Notes under the pieces: generated by a model
The model's database searches: none
The model's input: the letters and a program-made list of their open reading frames with translations, nothing else
What the model was told of the DNA's origin: nothing
Program-made: the position numbers and the translations under genes
In this document: positions 1 through 5,583 of the stretch, piece by piece
Layout of the letters: each line of letters opens with the position of its first letter
Numbering within the stretch: position 1 is the stretch's first letter
DNA from: Bacteriovoracaceae bacterium UBA6144
Lineage (GTDB): Bacteria; Bdellovibrionota; Bacteriovoracia; Bacteriovoracales; Bacteriovoracaceae
Length of the DNA: 7,636 nt
Assembly: GCA_002435705.1 (NCBI GenBank)
Contig: DIVA01000068.1
Span: 1-7,636 of the forward strand
Reading direction: 5' to 3'

Positions 1-1929
1 AAAAAAATTTCCACCACACGAATGGATAAAATCCCAGTCACGAGCACCAATAATTTTCGCCAAGCTCTCTCTCAGACTCCGGGTCTCGTGAGTTCAGATG
101 TGGGTTTTGAAGGGTATTCCTCTTTATCCTACCGTGGCTTGGGTGATCCCCATGAAACATTCAACATTCACACGCTCCATAATGGACTCCCCCTGAGTGC
201 TGATATGTATGGCTATCCGGCCAACTATTTTGTTCCTCCCTTTCAATCTTTGGAGAAAATAGAGTTCATCCGTGGAGGAGCCTCGCTTCTTTATGGCCCG
301 CACGCGGGCGGAACACTGAATTACATATCTCGCAAACCCGAGTCCTCTAAACCCTTCGCTGGTCGCGTGGGACTTATTGGTGCTCAAAAAAATAGTATCA
401 ATTCCTATAATGAAATTTCTGGCACCAAAGGTGAGACTTCTTATCTTGTGAATTTTAACCATCGTCAGACAGACGGGTGGCGTGATCAAAATGACCGTCA
501 GTCAATTCAGTATGTCTCGGGTCACTTGCGCCATAACCTGCACCCACTGCACTCCTTAACTCTGGATGTGAATCACTATCAAGCTGATCACCAAGACCCC
601 GGAGGTTTGGCTAAAAATTGTACCGGCCCCAGCGCTCCCTGTTTTTCTCAGAATCGCTTCGCTACCACTCTCAAATATGATGATCTTGAAGTGAACCGCC
701 AGCACGTCGCTCTCGGATGGGAGCACACTCCCGGACCGGTGAAGGTCCAGGCCAAGCTGTATATGAGCTCGCTGGATCGAGATAGTTTTCGCCAGACTTG
801 GGCGAGTGGTTCAACTTTTGGAACAATCCCTAATGGAAACGATACCAACATTCAGTTCCAAGGATTTGAAACAAAAGGAATTGATCTGCGAGTGCTGAGA
901 TACTGGAAGATGGGTGAGGTGGAGCAGGCGTTAAGTGTGGGCTACTCGGGCTATTTCATGGAGTCACCTTATTTAGAGGAAGTTGCGACAGGAAATCCGA
1001 ACGCCACGCGCGGGACACTCACACGCAAACTGACACGTGAATCAAACGTTAATTCTCTCTTTGCAGAGAATCGTTTTGCCGCTGGCAAGTGGGCCATCAC
1101 ACCTGGTGTGCGCTTCGAGAACATCAGACAAAAGATTGATGAAAAAACAGGCACACGCCGCCAAGAGGATCGCACCGATAATGTGCCGCTTTTGGGTTTA
1201 GGGGTGGTGTATGACCTAAGTGAAAAAACTGACCTCTACTTTAATGCTTCTGAAAGCTACACTCCTGTGGCCTTTGCCACGGCCGTGCCTCTTGGAACAT
1301 CTGAGGCAATTAGCGAAGACATTAAGTCTGCTAAAGTGGATAGCCAAGAGATCGGGATCAGGCACCAATCGAAGTCTCTGGTGTTTGATGTTTCAGCCTT
1401 CCAAATTTTTTACTCAAATCTCTTTGGCGCTGATGGAAGTGGATCAACTCGAAAATTCATCAACACCGGCGCTGGTCTCCACCGCGGGATGGATGCCTCG
1501 GTGCAGTGGCGCCTGTCTCAGGATGTGGGGATCTGGAATAAAGGCTGGGGAGAGCTTGATGTCTACCTCAATGCCATGGCCCTGAGTGCTGAGTTTGTTG
1601 GTGGACCACAAAATGGCAAACGCCCGCAGTATGCTCCTGACTACACTTTTCGCACGGGCTTGATTTATAAACCTCAGGAGCGTGATAAAATCGCACTCAT
1701 GGCAACCGTATTCGACGAGCACTACGGCGATGATACTAATTCTGCAAATTTCGAGATCCCTAGCTACACGGTGTTTGACCTGACTTTTGAGAAAGGCTTT
1801 AAAGGCTTTGAACTGGTCGGTGGGATCAATAATCTCTTAGATAAAAAATACTATGCCCGAGTGAGAGGAACTGGAATTGATCCAGCACTGCCACGCAATG
1901 TTTACTTAGGGGTGCAAACTCAGTTCTAA
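1..1929 (+). CDS. TonB-dependent outer-membrane receptor, FecA/siderophore type (5' partial)
   Basis: The product is an outer-membrane beta-barrel that takes up a ferric chelate (siderophore or citrate-like) using TonB energy. The reading frame is open through the left edge. The first ATG, at 22, already lies at the start of the plug domain (residues about 1-105 from that ATG), so the signal peptide, TonB box and true start are outside the window. Plug hallmarks are QALSQTPGL, SYRGLGDPH and the IEFIRGG...LLYGP...GGTLNYIS block near residues 80-103. The rest reads as alternating barrel strands and loops. The last part has NNLLDKKYYARVRG followed by a terminal aromatic (QTQF), the usual barrel end. 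One extracellular-type loop carries two close cysteines (C200 and C207 from the ATG at 22), possibly a disulfide. The YGP..GG plug signature resembles FecA, but the ligand cannot be read from the sequence. The stop TAA overlaps an ATG leading into the next gene. Confidence 0.93.
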   Translation, partial: KKISTTRMDKIPVTSTNNFRQALSQTPGLVSSDVGFEGYSSLSYRGLGDPHETFNIHTLHNGLPLSADMYGYPANYFVPPFQSLEKIEFIRGGASLLYGPHAGGTLNYISRKPESSKPFAGRVGLIGAQKNSINSYNEISGTKGETSYLVNFNHRQTDGWRDQNDRQSIQYVSGHLRHNLHPLHSLTLDVNHYQADHQDPGGLAKNCTGPSAPCFSQNRFATTLKYDDLEVNRQHVALGWEHTPGPVKVQAKLYMSSLDRDSFRQTWASGSTFGTIPNGNDTNIQFQGFETKGIDLRVLRYWKMGEVEQALSVGYSGYFMESPYLEEVATGNPNATRGTLTRKLTRESNVNSLFAENRFAAGKWAITPGVRFENIRQKIDEKTGTRRQEDRTDNVPLLGLGVVYDLSEKTDLYFNASESYTPVAFATAVPLGTSEAISEDIKSAKVDSQEIGIRHQSKSLVFDVSAFQIFYSNLFGADGSGSTRKFINTGAGLHRGMDASVQWRLSQDVGIWNKGWGELDVYLNAMALSAEFVGGPQNGKRPQYAPDYTFRTGLIYKPQERDKIALMATVFDEHYGDDTNSANFEIPSYTVFDLTFEKGFKGFELVGGINNLLDKKYYARVRGTGIDPALPRNVYLGVQTQF

Positions 1930-1937
1930 TGATCTAA
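1929..1937 (+). other. Two-codon mini-ORF forming a stop/start relay
   Basis: The receptor stop TAA (1927-1929) overlaps an ATG at 1929. That frame reads ATG ATC TAA, and its TAA (1935-1937) overlaps the ATG of the next gene at 1937. Two TAATG junctions therefore follow one another 8 bases apart. No Shine-Dalgarno sequence precedes either ATG, so the downstream gene probably depends on ribosomes that finish the receptor and reinitiate. The geometry is seen directly; the coupling is inference. Confidence 0.45.
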
Positions 1938-2683
1938 TGGATCATCCTTATCTTTTCCCTGTGGCCATCCTCGTGGCCACGTTTGCAAACTCCTCTGGCT
2001 TTTCCGGAGGAGTTTTTTTTCAACCCTTTTTTTATTTCTTTTTTAATATTCCACTCAAGTCTTCCATTGCAAATGGCATCGCCACTGAAACATTAGGCAT
2101 GAGTTCGGGAGCGATTGGTTATGTTCGAAAAGGAATGGTGTCTAAAAAACTTTTTCTGAAGCTTGTGCCTTGGGTAATCTTAGGTGTGGTCGCGGGTCTT
2201 TTTCTTTTTCGAATGATCCCCAATTTCTACTTAAAAAAAATTGTAGGTGTCTCTGTTCTGCTGGCTGCCTTGGTGCAGGCCTATATGGTTGTCTACAAAC
2301 GACGCGGCAGTTTGGATGAGGGGAGCTGGCCTCGGTTGAAAAATTTTGTCTTCATCCCTTTTTTGGGTGGGGCATTCTCTGCAACAACAGGAACAGGGAA
2401 CGCGGAGTTAAATCAGCCCTTCCTTGAGATGAAAGGAAATCTGCAAAATAAAAAAGCAAATGCTTTAGCCATTGCCCTAGAAGCCAGTGGAAATGTTTTG
2501 ATCACCTTGTTTAATCTCATCAGTGATGACCTTGACTGGAGCATTCTGATTTACACACTTCCAGGTGTGCTCATTGGATCACAGTTGGGAGTATGGTTAA
2601 GCACTAGGCTCAATAGCATGGTGATGAAAACTCTATTCGCTATTTTTGTCGCTGGGATTGGATTCCACTATCTGATTTTGTAA
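1937..2683 (+). CDS. TauE/SafE-family (DUF81) integral membrane permease
   Basis: This is a polytopic inner-membrane protein of 248 residues with about eight hydrophobic segments. TauE/SafE proteins are usually considered exporters or importers of sulfite, organosulfonates or other small anions. They are built from two pseudo-symmetric halves, each with a glycine-rich re-entrant motif followed by a proline. Both halves are visible: SGFSGGVFFQPFF (about residues 20-32) with KSSIANGIA after it, and TGTGNAELNQPFLEM (about 150-164) with KKANALAIA after it. The start at 1937 leaves only about 18 residues before the first motif, and no better upstream start exists. There is no visible Shine-Dalgarno, so translation is probably coupled to the receptor gene 7 bases upstream. 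Co-transcription suggests a role linked to the receptor's substrate, but this is unproven. A terminator-like hairpin overlaps codons 18-28. The gene ends at the strong terminator beginning at 2682. Confidence 0.85.
   Translation: MDHPYLFPVAILVATFANSSGFSGGVFFQPFFYFFFNIPLKSSIANGIATETLGMSSGAIGYVRKGMVSKKLFLKLVPWVILGVVAGLFLFRMIPNFYLKKIVGVSVLLAALVQAYMVVYKRRGSLDEGSWPRLKNFVFIPFLGGAFSATTGTGNAELNQPFLEMKGNLQNKKANALAIALEASGNVLITLFNLISDDLDWSILIYTLPGVLIGSQLGVWLSTRLNSMVMKTLFAIFVAGIGFHYLIL
1988..2020 (+). terminator. Terminator-like hairpin with U-tract inside the TauE/SafE coding start
   Basis: AACTCCTCTGG (1988-1998) pairs with CCGGAGGAGTT (2004-2014) around a five-base CTTTT loop: 11 pairs with one G-U wobble. 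A run of eight T (2013-2020) follows at once. This is the layout of an intrinsic terminator. It begins 59 bases after the receptor stop and within the next gene, where it encodes residues NSSG..SGGVFF of the conserved family motif. The structure is plain; its use as a terminator or translation-sensitive attenuator is inference. The G-rich protein motif and Phe codons could produce it by coincidence. Confidence 0.5.
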
Positions 2684-2716
2684 AAAAAAAGCCTCCTTCC
2701 GGAGGCTCTTTTTTTT
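2682..2716. terminator. Bidirectional intrinsic terminator between convergent genes
   Basis: The perfect 6-bp stem GCCTCC/GGAGGC (2691-2696 and 2701-2706) has a TTCC tetraloop. It is flanked by A9 on the left and TCT7-8 on the right, so a U-tract follows the hairpin on both strands. It closes the TauE/SafE gene on the plus strand. On the minus strand it closes the His-rich lipoprotein gene, which ends at 2715. Confidence 0.93.
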
Positions 2717-2954
2717 AGTGATTGTGAGCTTCGCCCGATTCTTCGTCGTGGTTCGGGTGGTGGGCCGCATGATCATGATCTTGATGATGATCGTCTGCGT
2801 GAGCATGGTCAACCTTATCTGAAACATGTTGATGTTCCTTGTCGTGACCTTCAGCTGTGACTGCGGCTTCAGTTGTAACAGCAGCTTCTTCTTTTTTGTT
2901 GCAAGCAACTGAGAGAAGGGCCGTAAGAGCGAGTAGTAGTACTGTAAGTTTCAT
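2715..2954 (-). CDS. Small His/Asp-rich lipoprotein, putative metal-binding
   Basis: This 79-residue protein has a signal peptide (MK then a Leu/Ala-rich core) ending LLSVAC, so Cys18 is the probable lipidated residue. The -3 position is Ser rather than the favoured Leu, a mild departure from the lipobox consensus. The mature part is Glu/Ala/Lys-rich to about residue 35. After that it is almost entirely His, Asp, Glu and Ala, with 14 His in the last 44 residues in HXH, HH and DHDH patterns. This composition is typical of envelope metal-buffering tails (Zn, Ni, Cu or Fe), but I recognise no named family. The start is supported by a strong GGGAGG Shine-Dalgarno (2959-2964) ending four bases before the ATG. 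The gene lies 13 bases after bfr on the same strand, so it is probably co-transcribed with bfd-bfr, which suggests a link to iron handling. It ends within the shared terminator. Confidence 0.85.
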   Translation of the reverse strand: MKLTVLLLALTALLSVACNKKEEAAVTTEAAVTAEGHDKEHQHVSDKVDHAHADDHHQDHDHAAHHPNHDEESGEAHNH

Positions 2955-2967
2955 TAATCCTCCCTGA

Positions 2968-3453
2968 TTATTCGGCGCCCTGATCGGGCTCCATTTGTGA
3001 TTGCATATAGTTTTGAACGCCGACTTTTTTCAAGAGGTCGCGTTGGGTTTCAAGCCAATCAACATGCTTTTCTTCTGAAGCAAGGATTGAGAGAAAGAGG
3101 TCGCGAGAAACATAATCTCTCTCGCTTTCAGCAAGCTTAATACAGTCTTTAAGGTGGGGTATTGCTTCATACTCCACTTCCAGATCCGCTTCGATGACTT
3201 CTTTCACATCTGTGCCCACACGAAGTTTCCCGAGCTTTTGTAGATTCGGAAGGCCTTCGAGGAAGAGAATGCGCTTGATCACCATATCAGAGTGCTTCAT
3301 CTCATCGATGCTGGCCGCGTACTCGAGTTTTCCGAGCTTCATTAGACCCCAGTTTTCGAGCATACGAGCGTGCAGAAAATATTGATTGATAGCTGTGAGT
3401 TCTTTCATAAGAACAGAATTGAGTGCAGCAATAACTTTGGCTGAGCCTTTCAT
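2968..3453 (-). CDS. bfr: Bacterioferritin (haem-containing iron-storage ferritin)
   Basis: Bacterioferritin assembles into a 24-subunit cytoplasmic shell that oxidises Fe2+ and stores it as a ferric mineral. The protein has 161 residues (E. coli Bfr has 158) and follows the E. coli pattern from MKGSAKVI to VQNYMQSQ. All six di-iron ferroxidase ligands are present: E18, E51, H54, E94, E127 and H130. Y25 is present, as is Met52, the axial ligand of the inter-subunit haem, so it is a true bacterioferritin and not a ferritin or Dps. The start is set by AGGAGA (3459-3464), five bases before the ATG. bfd lies upstream with a 57-base gap and the His-rich lipoprotein 13 bases downstream. Two tandem palindromic repeats and a TATACT -10-like element sit just upstream, so the gene may have its own promoter in addition to readthrough from bfd. 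Confidence 0.97.
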   Translation of the reverse strand: MKGSAKVIAALNSVLMKELTAINQYFLHARMLENWGLMKLGKLEYAASIDEMKHSDMVIKRILFLEGLPNLQKLGKLRVGTDVKEVIEADLEVEYEAIPHLKDCIKLAESERDYVSRDLFLSILASEEKHVDWLETQRDLLKKVGVQNYMQSQMEPDQGAE

Positions 3454-3473
3454 AAGTATCTCCTATTTCATTC

Positions 3474-3514
3474 AGTATAGGATAAACCTACCGAGAAGTG
3501 TAGGAAAGACCTAC
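3474..3514 (-). repeat. Two tandem imperfect palindromes upstream of bfr
   Basis: On the minus strand, GTAGGTCTTTCCTACACT (3514-3497) and GTAGGTTTATCCTATACT (3491-3474) match at 15 of 18 bases. They repeat with a 23-base period and a 5-base gap. Each is an inverted repeat, GTAGG-N5-CCTAY. The first copy overlaps the bfd stop codon. The second contains TATACT, which could be a -10 box for bfr 20 bases before its ATG. They may be twin operator sites for an iron or redox regulator, or two small RNA hairpins. No known regulator consensus is recognised. Confidence 0.5.
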
Positions 3515-3729
3515 TCGCGTGATGGTGAGGATGTGTTCTGATTGTGTTGAGATGTAGAATTCTTGTTTGTTGCTTGCAACATTTGTTGGATAGCTTCTTC
3601 CACACAGGTGCCGCAGTCTGAGCCAATTCCAAGGGCCCGCATGATATTTTTAGCTGACTGTCCCTTGCGGACAGCAATGGCTTCTTCAACTTGTTTTTGG
3701 GTGATGCCTTTACAGATACAAACGTACAC
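3511..3729 (-). CDS. bfd: Bacterioferritin-associated ferredoxin (BFD-like [2Fe-2S])
   Basis: Bfd is a small [2Fe-2S] protein that docks on bacterioferritin and passes electrons to the stored ferric mineral so that iron can be released. The cluster ligands are C4 and C6 (YVCICKGI) and C39 and C42 (SDCGTCVEEA), the BFD-domain pattern CXC...CXXC. The protein has 72 residues against 64 in E. coli. The extra part is a polar Asn/Ser/Gln-rich tail (from about residue 54) of no evident function. The start is GTG at 3729, chosen because AGGAG (3737-3741) lies seven bases upstream and the family begins with M-Y-V-C. It is the first gene of the bfd-bfr-lipoprotein cluster, and adjacency to bfr strongly supports the assignment. 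Confidence 0.95.
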   Translation of the reverse strand: MYVCICKGITQKQVEEAIAVRKGQSAKNIMRALGIGSDCGTCVEEAIQQMLQATNKNSTSQHNQNTSSPSRE

Positions 3730-3748
3730 GTGCTCTCTCCTGATAGGA

Positions 3749-3776
3749 ATATTAGAACACAGTTCGGCATATCAAA
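3749..3776 (-). promoter_or_regulatory. Candidate bfd promoter with internal GAAC-N3-GTTC dyad
   Basis: On the minus strand TTTGAT (3776-3771), a 16-base spacer and TAATAT (3754-3749) form a plausible sigma-70 promoter. It would start transcription near 3742, just before the Shine-Dalgarno, giving a very short leader. The spacer holds GAACACAGTTC (3755-3765), a perfect 4+4 dyad that could be an operator. I see no clear Fur box. The -35 choice is uncertain. Confidence 0.35.
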
Positions 3777-3806
3777 CAATAGTTTTAGTAATTAGATGTA
3801 TGTTTG

Positions 3807-3847
3807 ACAGGGGTGACGGATTTTCAAGATGTTAAGCTCACCCCTGT
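3807..3847. repeat. Perfect 10-bp inverted repeat between lysC and bfd
   Basis: ACAGGGGTGA (3807-3816) and TCACCCCTGT (3838-3847) are exact inverted copies separated by 21 bases, 31 bases start to start (about three helical turns). As RNA on the minus strand it would form a GC-rich hairpin about 30 bases after the lysC stop. No U-tract follows, so it is not a standard intrinsic terminator. It could stabilise or end the lysC transcript, or be a paired operator upstream of bfd. A weaker hairpin, GCCCTA/TAGGC (3859-3874), lies between it and lysC. Confidence 0.5.
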
Positions 3848-3877
3848 AAATATAATTTGCCTAGTTTTTAGGGCTTT

Positions 3878-5227
3878 TTAAACCTCAATAAGCTGCTGGT
3901 GGAAGCGTTTGACCACTTCAGGCCCTTGGGCTTCATTGACCAGCACACAGAAATTGTGACGACTGGCCCCCAAACAGATCATGCGCACATTAATGTCACT
4001 GATCGCACCAAAAATTTTCACAGCAAGTCCTGGTGTATGATTCATACCGTTTCCAATCAATGAGACGAGCGAGAAGCCTTCTTCGGTTGTGACCTCACCC
4101 AATTCTTTGAGTTCTAGAAAAAGTTTCTCATGAGTCAAAGTCGAGCGATCCACCGTCATCGCAATTGAAATCTCAGAGGTCGTGATGGCATCAACACTGA
4201 CACGGTTTTGTTGAAACACATCGAAGACGCGGGCCAGAAAACCGTGAGTGTTCAACATTTTGGGTGTTGAAAGGGTCACCAGCACTTGCTCTTTTTTCAA
4301 GGCCACAGCTCTAAAGGTAGGTGCCGCCTCAACGTTTCTACGGATCCAGGTTCCGGCTTTCTCCGGCTCAAAGGAGCTACCTACGAAAACCGGAATATCT
4401 TTCCTTTGGGCAGGTGTGAGAGTGGTGGGGTGAAGAACTTTGGCTCCAAACACGGCCATCTCGGCGGCTTCTTTGAAAGTGATGTCTCGAATGGCGCGAG
4501 CGCCTGCGTGCAGACGTGGGTCAGTTGTTGCAATTCCATCTACGTCAGTCCAAATCTCGACAATATCAGCACCGACTGCTTCTCCGATAAGCGAGGCAGA
4601 GTAGTCAGAGCCCCCGCGACCGAGTGTGGTGGTGTGGCCCTGTGGGTCAGCTCCAATAAAACCTTGAGTGACCCAAGTTGTTTTTAGTTGGCGAAGATCG
4701 CCAAGCACACGTTGAGCATTCTCAGTTGTCTTGTCGATGAGGGGAGTGGCGCGACCATAAAGATTATCCGTGGCAAGAACAGTGCGCACATCCAAACATT
4801 TTACAGTGTGATCACTCCATTCTTGGGCGAGGGCTTCAGTGAAAAGTAAGGAGGAGAGTCTTTCGCCAAAGGATTGCATACGATCAAAGGCGCGTGGTGA
4901 GCATTCTCTCATCATAAAAATGCCTCGCGCCAATGTCTCCATCTCACCTAAGAGATCTTCTACAGCGGTGCGAGTGTAGGCGGTGACTTCAAGGTCAGCT
5001 GCGAGTTTAAGATGACGCTCGCGAATGGAAGCGATGAGTTTTTCACTCTCTTCAAGTTTACCAAGTTCCGAAGCTTGCGAGAGAGCAATAAGGTTATTAG
5101 TCGTGCCTGAGGTTGCAGAGACGACAACGATAGTTGAGTTTTGTTTGTGGCAGATTTTAGCACTTCGGCGCATGGCCTGAGCATCACCCATAGAGGTTCC
5201 ACCAAACTTCGAGACAATCAATTTCAT
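3878..5227 (-). CDS. lysC: Lysine-sensitive aspartokinase III (aspartate kinase)
   Basis: This cytoplasmic enzyme phosphorylates L-aspartate to L-4-aspartyl phosphate, the committed step to lysine/diaminopimelate, threonine and methionine. At 449 residues it matches E. coli LysC and is monofunctional, with no homoserine dehydrogenase domain. The kinase domain covers about residues 1-300: SKFGGTS (6-12), TTLGRGGSDYSA (200-211), EIWTDVDGI (224-232) and FGAKVLHP (260-267). Two ACT domains follow, from about 313 and 387. The first holds the lysine-site region MLNTHGFL (324-331) and VDAITTSE (345-352). These align with E. coli MLHSRGFL and VDLITTSE, so lysine feedback is likely conserved, although His-Ser becomes Asn-Thr. 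The start is supported by GAGGAG (5233-5238) five bases before the ATG. A lysine riboswitch lies in its leader, and asd is divergent across a 356-base gap. Confidence 0.97.
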   Translation of the reverse strand: MKLIVSKFGGTSMGDAQAMRRSAKICHKQNSTIVVVSATSGTTNNLIALSQASELGKLEESEKLIASIRERHLKLAADLEVTAYTRTAVEDLLGEMETLARGIFMMRECSPRAFDRMQSFGERLSSLLFTEALAQEWSDHTVKCLDVRTVLATDNLYGRATPLIDKTTENAQRVLGDLRQLKTTWVTQGFIGADPQGHTTTLGRGGSDYSASLIGEAVGADIVEIWTDVDGIATTDPRLHAGARAIRDITFKEAAEMAVFGAKVLHPTTLTPAQRKDIPVFVGSSFEPEKAGTWIRRNVEAAPTFRAVALKKEQVLVTLSTPKMLNTHGFLARVFDVFQQNRVSVDAITTSEISIAMTVDRSTLTHEKLFLELKELGEVTTEEGFSLVSLIGNGMNHTPGLAVKIFGAISDINVRMICLGASRHNFCVLVNEAQGPEVVKRFHQQLIEV

Positions 5228-5333
5228 AACTACTCCTCAAGCAAAAAAAATTGGAAAAAACCGAGGGGAGAATTAAGGAAGAGTGAGGGAAGATAAGTTG
5301 TGGGAGGAAAGTCCTGAACCCCGATCAACTCGT
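5228..5333 (-). promoter_or_regulatory. Expression platform of the lysC lysine riboswitch
   Basis: This region runs between the aptamer and the lysC ATG on the minus strand. It starts with a bulged hairpin: GAGTTG (5331-5326) pairs with CAACTT (5300-5295), with GGG/CCC and AGGA/TCCT inside. It has no U-tract directly after it. ACTCTTC (5284-5278) can pair with the Shine-Dalgarno GAGGAGT (5238-5232) over seven bases with one wobble, suggesting translational control. CTCCCCTCGG (5270-5261), directly before T6, can pair at 9 of 10 positions with CCGAGTGGAG (5352-5343) of the aptamer, a possible terminator stem. Which switch is used is not settled. Confidence 0.55.
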
Positions 5334-5506
5334 CCCAAAGCTCTCCACTCGGTATGATCCTGAGTGACAGTCCCAAGGATTCAACCTTGCTAGACCAACA
5401 ATTTCAGTGTCAGAATTGAAATCGTTTCGGCGGCTTTTTTCTGGGCCCAGATCTTTGACCTCTGACGGTCTCCACGGGCTTACTTAAAAGTCGCACCTCT
5501 TTGCGG
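5334..5506 (-). promoter_or_regulatory. Lysine riboswitch aptamer (L-box)
   Basis: Read on the minus strand, this 173-base region matches the lysine aptamer in order and size. P1 is CCGCAAAG (5506-5499) with CTTTGGG (5340-5334). The conserved AGAGGTGCGA lies at 5500-5491, followed by an AAGTA element. A long P2 arm has GCCC/GGGC (5479-5476 and 5448-5445) and a GACC/GGTC tip. GCCGCCGAA comes next. P3 is CGATTTCA/TGAAATTG (5424-5417 and 5406-5399). P4 is CAAGG-TTGAAT-CCTTG (5389-5374), then GGGACTGTCAC. P5 is CACTC/GAGTG (5366-5362 and 5350-5346), then GGAGAG. The P4-P5 stretch closely resembles the E. coli lysC leader. Lysine binding should lower lysC expression. The region directly after CCAGAA in P2 departs from the usual kink-turn sequence. 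Confidence 0.93.
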
Positions 5507-5515
5507 TACCTAAAG

Positions 5516-5544
5516 TTTGTATCGCCCTGAGCAGAAAAAAGCAA
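5516..5544 (-). promoter_or_regulatory. Candidate lysC promoter
   Basis: On the minus strand TTGCTT (5544-5539), a 17-base spacer and TACAAA (5521-5516) make a modest sigma-70 promoter. Transcription would begin near 5509, a few bases before the P1 stem of the riboswitch, exactly where the leader RNA should start. That position is the main support. Confidence 0.45.
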
Positions 5545-5570
5545 TACCAAGTTGAACTGCAATATTTTGT

Positions 5571-5575
5571 GAGGA
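5571..5575 (+). promoter_or_regulatory. asd: Ribosome binding site deciding the asd start
   Basis: GAGGA lies eight bases before the ATG at 5584. It falls inside the longer frame that could begin with GTG at 5569, which has no such signal before it, so the ATG is preferred. No convincing asd promoter could be picked out between 5507 and 5568; it may lie within the DNA that encodes the riboswitch on the other strand. Confidence 0.75.
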
Positions 5576-5583
5576 AATGGCCA

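Noticed and set aside
22..24. ATG at 22 as the true start of the TonB-dependent receptor
   Set aside because: It opens in the plug domain with no signal peptide or TonB box, and the frame is open to the left edge.
124..489. 121-codon minus-strand frame antisense to the receptor
   Set aside because: No recognisable protein features, and it overlaps a conserved plug-domain coding region.
3804..3809. TTGACA on the plus strand as a -35 box for a small RNA ending near 3875
   Set aside because: No acceptable -10 lies 16-18 bases downstream; TATAAT at 3851 is too far away and has no matching -35. The short GCCTA hairpin plus T5 is weak.
4286..4687. 133-codon plus-strand frame antisense to lysC
   Set aside because: No ribosome binding site or family features; lysC on the other strand is certain and fully explains the open frame.
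5304..5314. GAGGAAAGTCC on the plus strand, resembling the conserved P4 segment of bacterial RNase P RNA
   Set aside because: The rest of RNase P RNA is absent, and this stretch is better explained as part of the lysine riboswitch expression platform on the other strand.
5455..5486. TTGACC with a TTACTT/TACTTA box as an asd promoter
   Set aside because: The spacer is 19-20 bases and the -10 is poor; it lies inside the riboswitch P2 region, so the match may be chance.
5569..5583. GTG at 5569 as an earlier asd start
   Set aside because: It lacks an upstream Shine-Dalgarno, while GAGGA sits properly before ATG 5584 and the family N-terminus begins there.
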